64,000 nucleotides of DNA from Paragyromitra xinjiangensis. Lineage: Eukaryota > Ascomycota > Pezizomycetes > Pezizales > Discinaceae. Below, in pieces: positions 10,718 through 20,645 of this stretch. The stretch's first letter is position 1. The number at the start of each line of letters is the position of its first letter. The position numbers were made by a program, and so were the translations under genes. The stretch is taken from contig JBCAMK010000020.1 of assembly GCA_038503065.1 (NCBI GenBank), forward strand, positions 1,240,001 to 1,304,000, written 5' to 3'. The notes below the pieces were generated by a model. That model did no database searches and had not been told where the DNA came from. It worked only from the letters and a program-made list of their open reading frames with translations.

Positions 10718-11555
10718 TCAAACCCACCAGTAATCCTTAACAAGGTATGCGCAGTACGTGGCCATCCCTGCCATCCATCCCTGCCCACCAAAGTATCCAA
10801 TGGGTCTTCCAACGCCCTTGGTACCAGCACGGAGAAGGCCAAGCTCGCTAAGCATTCAAAAGATTAACCCTAAGCTTTATCAGGGGGAGGAATTTCAATA
10901 GGAGCACATACATATGAGCTACCTTCGCAAGGAACAACGCCCCAAGAGCGTAATTCAACACCCTCCGATTACCACCATTCAGCTCCGCGAGCAGCGAGAT
11001 GATCATCGCCATCGGCACGGTCTCGAGATAATTCGTCAAGCATCTAGTTGCCAAAAACAGTGGATCCGGATCATCCGGGTTCTCGCTCCCAGCGTTAACC
11101 CTCCTCCCCTTACTAGAGACTGTTTTGGTCTTTCCCATGCCCTTGCCAAGCTCAGTCTTGTTCATGCCTCCGCCGAACTCGGTCTTTCCGAGTTCTGTCT
11201 TTCCGAGGCCAGAGCCAGACTCGGTTTTGCCGATTTCGGTCTTGCCACGGGTGTGGAGGCCGGTTTGGATATGGTCTCCGAGTAAGGTGTTGTGTTTTAT
11301 GCGGAGAGAAACAACACGAGCGGAGAGGAAGAGGAGGTACGCTCCGAATGGGAGGGTCCAGGTTGCGGTTGCAGCTGATGGCTGGGTTAGAAGATGCTGA
11401 GATGAGATGGAACTGATTAAAGAATCGATAGATGGATTATAATAGGAGCAAATGAGATCAATTTAGATATAGGCATCAGAGGGAGACGTACGGGTGAGGA
11501 GTAACCTAGCAGGCATAAGCCCGATAGTTGCGGTAGTCCCAGGAGAGTGTTCCAT
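10718..11555 (-). CDS. MAPEG-family membrane protein with GKTE repeat insert (218 aa)
   Basis: Three exons on the minus strand: 11555-11492, 11374-10912 and 10847-10718; frame holds across both joints (64+463+130 nt). The protein shows the MAPEG (membrane-associated eicosanoid and glutathione metabolism) layout: membrane segment WTLPFGAYLLFLSARVVSL, the signature R-CLTNYLETVPMAMII-LAELNGG, a third hydrophobic stretch, then ELGLLRAGTKGVGRPIGYFG and a final segment ending KDYWWV. Fungal MAPEG proteins of this YecN-like type are usually about 140-170 residues. Here a hydrophilic loop between the first and second segments carries five near-copies of G-K-T-E-x-G (about 11140-11250), so the protein is longer. 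Likely a small multi-pass membrane protein; the substrate cannot be told. The first exon is assigned by frame and splice sites and is the least certain part. Confidence 0.85.
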
Positions 11556-12079
11556 TGTCTCGAATATGTAATTCTCTATCTCTTATACAACGCTGTTATG
11601 ATTGCCGTTTCACAGAGGTGAAGATGGAAATGGAGAGGAGGAGAAAGGATAGAAGCTGTGATATGAGGGGTTGGGAAGAGTCGCCTAGTCCATGTGATGA
11701 CATCACCCTGATGCTTTAGAGTTCTCCTTCGATTTCAATTCCTCGGGAATTTAAGCTTAACTTCACTTCACTTGGCTAGGCTAACCGAAACCAATTGTTT
11801 ACTAGCTTGTAGCGAGAATTTATATCTAACGGAAAATTTGTTAAATTGGGTAGGAATTTTTATGATATTCAAAGCCGAGTGCCCTGCGTTGTCTATCGCC
11901 ATCCGCGATGGAACTGCATGGCCCCATGCTCGTCTGATCAGGTAGTTACATTTACCTAATATCTGGTGGTTAATCGAGGGCTGTAGACTTTATTCAGTAT
12001 CACATCCTTGAGAATAGAAAAGGAAAGGAAAAGGAACAAAATGGTAGAACGATATGCCCGCGTCCCACGCATCAGAATC
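11556..12079. other. Intergenic region upstream of the MAPEG gene
   Basis: Promoter region of the minus-strand MAPEG gene. No other feature seen before the LINE target-site duplication. Confidence 0.5.
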
Positions 12080-12093
12080 AAGACCTCCAGGGC
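12080..12093 (+). repeat. Target-site duplication, left copy
   Basis: AAGACCTCCAGGGC, repeated exactly at 14704-14717. The flanking bases differ on both sides, so the duplication is exactly 14 bp. Confidence 0.9.
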
Positions 12094-14469
12094 GGAGCTA
12101 TCATCCCAAAGCCGAACAAGGGGGACTATACAACGCCACGAAGTTATCGACCAATATCCCTGCTAAATACGATGGGCAAGGTATTGGAAAAGATAGTCGA
12201 GACGAGAATCACCAAACACATGGAAGAGAATATGTGTTTTCACAATATGCAGTGGGGAGGAAGAAGAGAAAGAGGTGCCGAAGAGTGTGTTGAATTCACT
12301 ATGGAGTGGATAAAAAGGAAGCAAGAAAACGGAAAGAAGGTCGTTTTAGTAGCAATGGATGTGGATCAAGCTTTCCCGAATGTTGCAAGAATAAGATTGG
12401 GCAATAGAATGAGGGATGCAAGAGTGAACGAGGAGACAGTGAGATGGATTGAGAGTTTTATGGAGGAAAGACAGGTCAAGTTAAGGTTTGACGGCAGAGA
12501 AGGGAAATGGGAGGATGTCAGCACAGGAATTCCGCAAGGCAGCCCCATATCACCACTGCTGTTCAACACATATATCGCCCCCCTCCTGAAACACCTCGAG
12601 CAGTACACAGACGAGAACTACCCAGACAACGTGATCACACCAACGTTTATCGACGATGTCACATTAGCGGTAGCAGCCAATACGTGGGAGGAAGCCATGG
12701 AAAGAGCAGAAGAGATGATAGAAGAGGCAGAAAAATGGGCTAGAGAGAATGATGTGAAGTTTGCGGGAGATAAGTTGGAATGGATTCGCATTGGAAAAGT
12801 TAATAGTGGGGTAAAAGAAAGATTATGGATGCCAGACGGAGCAAGCAAAGAGGAAAGCACAGTTATGAGATGGCTGGGGGTGTGGATTGATAGAAATTTG
12901 GATTTTAAAGAGCATGTAAATATCAAGATAAAAAAGGCGGAAAGAGTAAGTGGAGGACTTATGAGGTTAGCTAAAGGGGAAAAAGGATGTGGAGTTGGGA
13001 ATTTGAGAAGGATGTATATAGCATGCGTGCGGAGTGTGATGGATTATGGATCACGAGTTTGGTGGAAAGAGCAGAAAGGGCTTGCGGAGAAGATGGATAA
13101 GGCGGATCAGAAGGCTATGCGAAAGCTAGCAGGGCATTTACGAACAGCTCCGGGAGGCGCGATTCAAGTCGAAAATGATCTCATACCGAATGAGATACGC
13201 ATGCGAGAGAGACAACGGCGAATAACGATACGAACATTGTACAAAAGCGAAAATCATCCAATGAGGGAAATGGTGGAAGCAGAAATAGGAATTAAACAAG
13301 AAGAAGAAAATTGGCAAGGAGGAAGAAGGAGGAATAGGAAGAAATTGTGCGGAGTTAAGAGGGGAGTGGAGTTAATTGATGAAGAAATTAGAGGAAGATG
13401 GAAAAAGGTAGAAAGACACAAAGCGATAGAAAAGAAGGAAAGTAAGTGGGAAAAAAGAATAAGAGAAGGATTAATTATACGAATAGGAAGAAGCGATGAA
13501 GAAGGATTGACAGAGCAGAGAAGAAGAAGGGAAGGAGAGGATGAAGTGGTTATGTACGCAGATGGATCGAAGATAGACGGAAAAGTGGGAGTGGGAGTTT
13601 GCAGGCTGGGAAGAGATGGAGGGATTGAATGGGAAGCTAGTTACGGTATGGGCAACGAGATGGAGATTATGGACGCAGAAATGGTTGGGGTTAAGAAAGC
13701 AGTTGAGCAAGGGGTGAAAGAGTGCAGGCGAAAGAAAGTTAGAAAATTGGTGATAAGGGTAGACAGTCAGGAAGCGATGAGAAGGATAGGGAAGAGAGAA
13801 AGAGGGCCTGGAGAAATGATGGCGCATAAAATCAGATGGGAAATGGATGCAGCAAGGACCAACGGCATTACAACTTCCTTCGAATGGGTAAAGGCTCACG
13901 TTGGAATAAACGGCAACGAAAAAGCGGATGCCTTAGCAAAGAAAGGCACAAAGCAACCCCGAGATAAAGACAGCTTTATATCTTTAGCCTATCTGGAAGC
14001 CAAAGCGAGAACCGACAGCATTACACAATGGACACAATTCTGGGAAAACCATCCAAGCAAAGGATCAAGATACGGGCTTGGGCCCGCAGGGCGAAAAGTG
14101 GTGAGATTTGCAGCACACGAACGAGAAGGCCCAGTAATCCTCAGTAGGCTTAGAACCGAACACATATGGGTCCATGAATACGCCAAAAGAATTGGCAAAC
14201 GAGACGACGATAAATGCGAATGTGGAAAAGGCAAACAGGATGTCAAACATGTGTTAATGGAATGCATGTTCAGTTTGGACGCAAGAGATGAAGCAACAGA
14301 AGCGCTAGGAGAAGAGTTATCGATTGCGTTGCTGCTGTATACGAGCGAAGGAGCAAAATGGGGGATTGAGATATGGAGAGAATTTAAGCGGGGAGTGAGA
14401 GAAGCGAGAGGGGAAGTTGAGAGAGAAAATGAGGAATTGGGATGGGGTTTTGGAGAATTGGAGCGTTAA
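12094..14469 (+). CDS. LINE reverse transcriptase / RNase H polyprotein (N-terminally truncated)
   Basis: Open from the first base of the element to TAA at 14469, 791 codons without a stop. In order: finger/palm motifs SYRPISLLN and MGKVLEKIVE; VAMDVDQAFPNV (first catalytic Asp); the GIPQGSPISPLLFN motif near 12530; the catalytic FIDDV at 12646-12660 (F in place of the commoner Y); then an RNase H domain from about 13550 with YADGSK, MDAEM, RVDSQEA and HVGINGNEKADALAK, i.e. all four acidic positions. Last comes a Cys/His zinc motif, CECGKGKQDVKHVLMEC, near 14215-14265. This order is that of RNase H-bearing fungal LINEs. The purine-rich coding strand differs from neighbouring genes. No ATG is meaningful as a start, since the insertion is truncated; 12172 is merely the first Met. 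Confidence 0.9.
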   Translation, partial: GAIIPKPNKGDYTTPRSYRPISLLNTMGKVLEKIVETRITKHMEENMCFHNMQWGGRRERGAEECVEFTMEWIKRKQENGKKVVLVAMDVDQAFPNVARIRLGNRMRDARVNEETVRWIESFMEERQVKLRFDGREGKWEDVSTGIPQGSPISPLLFNTYIAPLLKHLEQYTDENYPDNVITPTFIDDVTLAVAANTWEEAMERAEEMIEEAEKWARENDVKFAGDKLEWIRIGKVNSGVKERLWMPDGASKEESTVMRWLGVWIDRNLDFKEHVNIKIKKAERVSGGLMRLAKGEKGCGVGNLRRMYIACVRSVMDYGSRVWWKEQKGLAEKMDKADQKAMRKLAGHLRTAPGGAIQVENDLIPNEIRMRERQRRITIRTLYKSENHPMREMVEAEIGIKQEEENWQGGRRRNRKKLCGVKRGVELIDEEIRGRWKKVERHKAIEKKESKWEKRIREGLIIRIGRSDEEGLTEQRRRREGEDEVVMYADGSKIDGKVGVGVCRLGRDGGIEWEASYGMGNEMEIMDAEMVGVKKAVEQGVKECRRKKVRKLVIRVDSQEAMRRIGKRERGPGEMMAHKIRWEMDAARTNGITTSFEWVKAHVGINGNEKADALAKKGTKQPRDKDSFISLAYLEAKARTDSITQWTQFWENHPSKGSRYGLGPAGRKVVRFAAHEREGPVILSRLRTEHIWVHEYAKRIGKRDDDKCECGKGKQDVKHVLMECMFSLDARDEATEALGEELSIALLLYTSEGAKWGIEIWREFKRGVREARGEVERENEELGWGFGELER

Positions 14470-14703
14470 TAAATTGTTATAAGATGGGGTTTTATGTTAT
14501 TTTATTTTATTTTATGTTTAGGTTATGGGGTGTTTGGTTGGTAGTTGGGGTTTTTTTATTTATTGTTTTTGGTTTTGGTTTTGTTTTGTTTTATTTTTAT
14601 TTTTATTTTTATTTTTATTTTTGGTTTTGTTTTGTTTATTTTTAGCGTATATCGCCATAGCTTTAGGGCTGGATGCGTAAATGAAATATCTATCTATCTA
14701 TCT
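12094..14703 (+). mobile_element. 5'-truncated LINE (non-LTR retrotransposon), recent insertion
   Basis: A 2.6-kb element bounded by the 14-bp target-site duplication. It begins inside the reverse transcriptase domain (first residues GAIIPKPNKGDY), so the endonuclease and any first ORF are missing. The coding part is fully open to 14469. A T-rich 3' UTR follows, then a conserved 3' motif (ATCGCCATAGCTTTAGGG, then GGATGCGTAAATGAA), then a (TATC)n tail. The 5' truncation, the tail and the duplication are the standard signs of target-primed reverse transcription. Two other copies in the window have a (TAC)n tail instead. Confidence 0.93.
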
Positions 14704-14717
14704 AAGACCTCCAGGGC
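14704..14717 (+). repeat. Target-site duplication, right copy
   Basis: Exact second copy of the 14-bp sequence at 12080-12093, directly after the (TATC)n tail. Confidence 0.9.
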
Positions 14718-14721
14718 AAGG

Positions 14722-15075
14722 TTACACACGGACATCTCTCCGACGAGTGATAACCCATGCCACAAACCATAACCCGGATAGCTCGGAAGCCCCTCCACAA
14801 GTTACACAACCTTTCCCAACTGCAAGCCCATCCCTTATCTCCACCACCGTCTCCATCTTCGGCTCCAAATACCACGACACTCCCGAATACCGAATGAAGC
14901 CGAACGAATAGCATTCCCGAATCTCTTCCACTCCGGACTGATTACCCCCCGATAACCGACTTGAAACAAAACCCCATCCGAAATGATCAATCCGCTCTTG
15001 AGCTAGCGGCGGAGGTCCCCGATAGAGAGATACTAACCCCCCACCCACCCCGCAATATCGGAGAATTATTTGCAT
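14722..15075 (-). CDS. Doubtful small hypothetical protein (117 aa)
   Basis: Open minus-strand frame ending only four bases from the right target-site duplication. It has no recognised motif and no clear promoter. It is kept because it is the only sizeable frame between the LINE and the reductoisomerase-like gene. If real, the LINE sits directly at its 3' end. Confidence 0.2.
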   Translation of the reverse strand: MQIILRYCGVGGGLVSLYRGPPPLAQERIDHFGWGFVSSRLSGGNQSGVEEIRECYSFGFIRYSGVSWYLEPKMETVVEIRDGLAVGKGCVTCGGASELSGLWFVAWVITRRRDVRV

Positions 15076-15354
15076 GATGCACCTGCATGCAGGTTTATAG
15101 TGCGGTGTTCCACGAACATTTCACATCCCGAGCTTCCCCGCATTCAATCCTCTGAATCATAGTGAGTAGCCGATGAATAGGTGAAGTTACAAAACTGTAA
15201 GGAATCGGGGCCGATTGAGCCGAGTGCTTTAAGTTCTAGTAATCATTTAATTGTAACCCTTAGAATCTACGTAACAATATTATCCCCAATCTCTCTTAAA
15301 GAAAGCATAGCCCTCACAAGATCCTACTCACCAAACCCAATACCCACCTCCACC

Positions 15355-16666
15355 ATGGCCGCCAACATCTACTACAACACCTCCGCCTCCCTCTCCTCCC
15401 TCTCCTCCCTCACAATCCTCTTCGTCGGCTATGGCAACCAAGGCCGCGCACAAGCCCTCAATCTCCGCGACTCCCTCTCCTCCAACCCCCTCCCCTCCCC
15501 TCCCAAAATCCTAATCGCAAACCGCTCCGACACCTACAACGCCACCGCCCTCGCCGACGGCTTCGAAGTAACAAACGACTTCGCCTCCGCCGCTTCAAAA
15601 GCAGACATACTATTCCTCCTCGTCCCTGACCAGGTCCAACCTAAACTCTTCAACGAGGGGATAGCACCAACGCTCAAGAAAGGATGTACGATAGTAGTTG
15701 CAAGCGGGTTTAACGTTTTCTACAGTAGACTGGATGTGTCGAAGGACAGCGACGTGGTTATGGTTGCGCCAAGGATGATTGGGACTAGTGTGAGGAGCTT
15801 GTTCGTGAAGGGGGATGGGTTTCCGTGTTTCGTTTCCGTGGAGCAGGTGTGTTGGTGCTAAGACCCGATGTCAATGATTGTGCTGATAAAGGGTGGTTAG
15901 GATGGGACTGGGAAGGCGCTTGAGAGGACGTTGGCGCTAGCGCTAGGGATTGGTGCGTTGAAGACTGGAGCGGTGGAGTGCTCGGCGAGGGATGAGACTT
16001 TGATGGATTTGTTTGCGGAGCAGGCGTTGTGGCCGAGTATTATCGTTACGTTCAGAGAAGCATATGCTACTGTAAGATCCCCACCTTAAACTGTCTTAGA
16101 CGCAATCACTAACCAAGCCATCGAGCGTATAGCTGAAAAAACTAGGTTGCTCAGATGAAGCAATCGTCCACGAGCTCTGGCTAAGTAAAGAGGCAGCCGA
16201 AGTATTCGAAAAATGTGCCGACGATGGATTCATTAAACAGCTGCGTCACCATTCCTCGGTTAGTCAGTATGGACAGCTTAGTACCAGCTTGAGTATGGAT
16301 ACGGAGAAGTCAGGGATGAAGAAGTTTTTTCAGGAGGTCGCGGGTATGTTGTGTCTTTTGGTTTAAAGTAGTTTTTGCTTTGGGCTGGAGCGGAGCTGAT
16401 GGGGGTGTGTGAGCAGAGAAACGGATATTGGGCGGGGAGTTTGTGAAGGAGTTTACGGATATTGATGATAGTGATGGTGGGAATGGGTATGCTCCTGTTG
16501 CTTCTTCATTTCCCCCGATTTGGTGACCGAGTAGTTGTTTGGAGTTGACGTTTTGAAATATAGAATCGAGAGGAAGTTGGAAGAATTATACAAACTCTCA
16601 TCTACATCGGAATTGGCGGTTGGAGAAGCGAAGGTTAGAGAAAGGTTAGGAATGGATAAGGTCTGA
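15355..16666 (+). CDS. Ketol-acid reductoisomerase-like protein (348 aa)
   Basis: Five exons: 15355-15846, 15901-16071, 16133-16343, 16417-16486 and 16564-16666 (1047 nt, in frame). The N-terminal Rossmann domain starts with the glycine motif LFVGYGNQGRAQALNLRDS and continues ADILFLLVPDQVQ and VVASGFNVF, as in the IlvN domain of ketol-acid reductoisomerases (branched-chain amino acid synthesis: acetolactate to dihydroxy-isovalerate, NAD(P)H). The all-helical second domain retains DETLMDLFAEQ, which holds the Asp and Glu that bind magnesium in this family. It is clearly divergent: the family's VAPKGPGH-type block reads VAPRMIGTSVR here, and there is no obvious mitochondrial presequence, unlike the housekeeping fungal enzyme. 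So it is probably a cytosolic paralog with a changed substrate. The ATG at 15355 sits in a strong context just before MAANIYYN. Confidence 0.85.
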
Positions 16667-16916
16667 AGCGTGAGATACAATCCTATGATCCACTTAGTAG
16701 GTTTCTAGACTAGATAACGCAGAATCAAGCCACTTTGCAATTATTGTGTTACCATGATTGTGACCGTGTGGATGCATACGTAATCTAAAAACGAAACGAA
16801 ATAAATTCCCCCTACCAAGCCTAAACAGGTAAGAGATCTAATAACAGAAATCCAATAACCGAGCTCTATCACAAAACAAGCATAAACCAATTAGCCTAAA
16901 TCAAACAACCCCAAAA

Positions 16917-17369
16917 CTACTCTAGCAATGGCAACTCCGCAATCTCATCCTCAATCTCCACAAAAAACTCCACAAGCTCATCAATAACCCCATCAATCTT
17001 ATCAACCCCCTTCAAAACCCCCTCATCAGCTCCCTCCCCTCCATATCCCGCTTTCAGGATCTTAAACCCCCTACATACTTCTCTCATACGTTCACGATAC
17101 TCCTCTAACCTTTCTATCATTGTCTCACGTGTTGCTTTTGCGAATGTAATTGCCCTTTGGCGCTGGGTTTCGTTGAAGGGTGGGTTGGTTGGGGGAAGGA
17201 GTAGTGGGGGCATGTTGAGGTAGATGACGGGGATGAGGAGAATGTATTGCTGGATGTAGGATTTGAGGCTGATGACGGAGGTGGCAAGGATGGCGAGTCG
17301 TTTGCGAAATTCGTCGAGGTGCTCTTTGAAGTCCCATATTATGGCTATGGGGGTTGGGTTTTCTGACAT
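16917..17369 (-). CDS. Hypothetical helical protein (150 aa)
   Basis: Single-exon frame. The start is placed at the ATG at 17369 (MSENPTPIAIIWDF), because the upstream extension to 17525 is Ser/Thr/Tyr-rich, low in complexity and overlaps likely promoter sequence. Residues about 15-60 and 85-150 are predicted helical, with an acidic C-terminal helix (DELVEFFVEIEDEIAEL). The central LLIPVIYLNMPPLLLPP could be a membrane-proximal or buried segment. No family recognised. The sense strand is C-rich in line with neighbouring genes, which supports coding. Confidence 0.55.
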   Translation of the reverse strand: MSENPTPIAIIWDFKEHLDEFRKRLAILATSVISLKSYIQQYILLIPVIYLNMPPLLLPPTNPPFNETQRQRAITFAKATRETMIERLEEYRERMREVCRGFKILKAGYGGEGADEGVLKGVDKIDGVIDELVEFFVEIEDEIAELPLLE

Positions 17370-18115
17370 GGTGGTGTTTATTGGTTGGGTTTTGGGTAGT
17401 GTGGGGTAGTAGATATGTGATGATGAGTGAAGTGTTGGAGAATAATTGCTGGAGGAAATGGTACGCGTATATATATCAGAATCTTGAATACCATTACTAC
17501 GTGTATTCATGTGAGGATCGATCATCTGGAGCCCAGTGCACCGTACGTTTTCAAGTTGACCTTAGCACCTGTGAACCTCAAATAGTTCCCTAAGTGCGGC
17601 GCATTTCCAAGGGCGTAGCCAACCACTTACAGGATGAGCCCGATACCAAAGCACCATACCAAATATAATCACCACTAATCACTCGATCATCTCTCTCATC
17701 ACCACCCATCACTCGCCATACCGACCATCGCCACCAACAGCCAACGAAAGTTTCTCGATGTCAATTCAATTACATCTCCAAGCCCACAACCTTATCTCAC
17801 ACTCTAACCGAGAACCAAACCCTCCAACGCCACATCCACAATCCTCGATCACGAAATTCTCTTGGCGGATGGCACAATCGTCTCAATCCCGGTAAAGATA
17901 ACGACAATCTCCCAAGTCACGATTTAACCTTTAAACGATCCGGAAGTCGGCATAAGGCTGCATCGTACCTACTCATTACGTTGATAAAGATCTCCATTGC
18001 GACATCTTAGTATTTGTAATTACTAGGAATGGGTGTGGGGGGGGAAAACAGTATATAGAGGGTCCCTCCACATCCTTATTTCGTGGAACCACATTATACT
18101 ACATCATCACTCAAA
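17370..18115. other. Intergenic, divergent promoter region
   Basis: Upstream region of the small minus-strand gene and of the dioxygenase. TATATA at 18052-18057 lies about 60 bp before the dioxygenase ATG. Confidence 0.5.
18052..18057 (+). promoter_or_regulatory. TATA box of the dioxygenase gene
   Basis: TATATA in the string GTATATAGAG, about 60 bp before the ATG at 18116. Confidence 0.5.
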
Positions 18116-19739
18116 ATGGCTCCATCTACTGTTGAACCTGCCCCACTTCCCCAGTCTGTTCAAGAAAAGGCTTTGACGAAAGCTACGAGGGTTAAACAAC
18201 CACTTACATACTCCAACACCCTCGACGGATATCAGAGCTTTGATGTTACTCCGGTTATCGGACGGGAGTTCCCTGAAGTGCAGTTAACGGATATTCTCAA
18301 TGCAGATAATTCCGATGAGCTCTTGAGAGATCTTGCGATCACTAGTAGGTTTTGTCTTTAGTTATATGGGTGGGGGTTTGGGTTAATCGTAGATATAGTT
18401 TCTCAGCGTGGAGTCGTTTTCTTCCGTAATCAGGATATCACGATTGAGCAGCAAAAGGTCCTCGGATCGAAACTTGGCGAGCTTTCCGGGAAGCCTGCTA
18501 CTTCGAAGTTACACATCCACCGTGAGTGTTATACAATTCAACCCGAGTGTCAAAGCAGATGCTGATTTCTATCCTATTACAGCTGTCTACAATGCCCAGC
18601 GTGATGTCGGCCCTAAGGACAACGAAATCTCCACTATCTCCACAGACCAGAACAAGAAACTCTACAAGACTACCGATTTCGGGGGTACTTCTGGGAAGAG
18701 GCAATCAGTTTCTACCGCTTGGCATAGGTAGGCTCGAGTGCATTCATTTGCGGCGTTTGTAAACTAATGGCATTTTGAAGCGATATCACCTTCGAGCCAA
18801 TCCCATCAGACTATGCCATTCTGAAGATTAATGAGCTGCCGGCAACCGGGGGGGATACTCTATGGGCAAGGTAGGTCCCCACCATATAAAAATAGTATAT
18901 TCTGATCTAACATGTTGCGATAGTGGATACGAGGTACAAACACTCCACCCCCACCCTGAACTCCGCATACGACATACTAACATCCACACCCATCCAACAG
19001 GTCTACGACAGAATCTCCAAACCATACCAACAATTCCTCGAATCCCTCACCGCAACCTACTCACAACCCGGTTTCAACGAGGCCGCCGTCAGAAACGGCT
19101 TCAAATTGTTTACCGAGCCTCGTGGCGCCCCGGAAAACGTCGGTGAGGACTTGACTGCAGTTCATCCTGTTATTAGGACGAACCCGGTTACTGGGTAAGC
19201 TAGTGTCACGTATTCCCTAGTTGAATGTGTAAACTGACGATACTGCTGTAGTTGGAAATCGGTTTTTGCGGTTGGACATCACGTTAAGCATATCAATGGA
19301 CTTTCGAAGCGCGAGTCGGATCACCTCCTGAAGGTACCTCTCCTAAATCCCCAGCATGGGGGAGAAATCAGGGTTTACTAACACCCGTCAGGAATTCGTG
19401 AAAATCATCACCTCAAACCACGATCTTCAAGTACGCTTCAAATGGCGTAAAAACGATGTCGCTATCTGGGATAACGTACACCCCCCCCCAGGCGTAGCTT
19501 CAGTCAAGAAACCAAACTAACCTCTATCACAGAGGAGTGTATACCACTCAGCAACATTCGACGTAGAAGGCGGAAGGACTGGACAACGTGTTGTCAGCTT
19601 GGGGTAGGATGCACTCCTACATGCTATTTAGCGATAGTTTATACTAACCCCGTTGCTCATTAGTGAGAGGCCGTACCTTGATCCTGCTTCGGTCTCACGG
19701 CGCGAAGCATTGGGACAGCCTGTTCCGGGCGAGGATTAG
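18116..19739 (+). CDS. TauD/TfdA-family Fe(II)/2-oxoglutarate dioxygenase (367 aa)
   Basis: Ten exons: 18116-18344, 18399-18521, 18583-18727, 18781-18870, 18924-18933, 19001-19194, 19252-19333, 19392-19475, 19533-19603 and 19664-19739 (1104 nt). The protein belongs to the fungal alpha-ketoglutarate-dependent sulfonate/taurine dioxygenase group (yeast Jlp1 type). Visible marks: GREFPEVQL and RGVVFFRNQD near the N-terminus; the iron-binding H-x-D in STAWHSDITFE, whose codon is split by an intron; ELPATGGDTLWA; the distal His in SVYHSATFD; and the Arg in GQRVVSLGERPYLD that binds 2-oxoglutarate. All iron and co-substrate ligands are present, so the enzyme should be active; it releases sulfite or a similar product from an organic donor. 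The exact substrate is unknown. Cytosolic: no signal peptide. The ATG at 18116 is chosen over an upstream non-ATG frame. One exon is only 10 nt. Confidence 0.92.
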
Positions 19740-20645
19740 AGTGTTTGGGGTTGTATCTAGAAAAAGACTTCATTGTTGTATTTCGGTAAATGGAGAGTCA
19801 CGTGATTATGTGTGGAATTCTGAGAGTGAAAGCGGGTGATCTTTTCTCCACGCCTATGCATTGCGAAGTTGAGGCTTGGCGTGATGGGTGTAAGGTGCTT
19901 TGGATAGTGGTGATTTATGGTCTATAAGACTGGGGTTCGTTGTGCATGTTATGATAGCTCTAGGGTATCCCCGGCCATGTTACTCATCTATTTAACTATT
20001 TATTTAAATTTTCATCTTTATTTCCTGACTAACACTACCGAAGCTGTTTTGTTCATTACCGTTTATTTCATCGGTGGTTTCAAGTAAGTGCACATGCGAT
20101 ACATGACCGAGCTCCAGGCCCTTAACTAGCCGCTCTAGTCCGATCAACATTAACCCACTACATCTCGATAGAGCCCTAACAAAAACCAGCCTAAAGTCTC
20201 TAGGCGAATGATCATGATACAACGTGACAAATGATCGACGCTGGGGGAGTTCAACCATGAGCTAAGGCGGTGATATATGTATTGTAAAGCATTGAAATAA
20301 CTATTACCCCAATCTGATTTCCTACAGCTCTAAAGTAATCAAACAGGCCAACACTGAGATTCCCCTACATGTTTACTAATCTACCCCTTCCCTTCCTATT
20401 CCGTCTTTGGCGATCATTTCAACCGGTAAACCCGGACCCACCTGTTCACTAGCGCCTTTCCAAGACCTACAAGAGTAATCAATAGGAACAACCCGTAACT
20501 GAACCTCCGATAACATTAGTACCAAGTCAGCTCTAAACAACTACAACACCAACAATAAACCGAACCGCTAAAATACAGCAATTTCATAATCAACTCAAAG
20601 ACCTCCCCGGCAGCACACCCTCTTACTCCTACTACTGCTCCAACC
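19740..20645. other. Intergenic between convergent genes
   Basis: 3' flanks of the dioxygenase and the GPI-protein gene. No further feature supported. Confidence 0.5.

Noticed and set aside
12054..12293. 79-codon frame overlapping the LINE start
   Set aside because: It crosses the target-site duplication into the element in a different frame from the RT; junction artefact.
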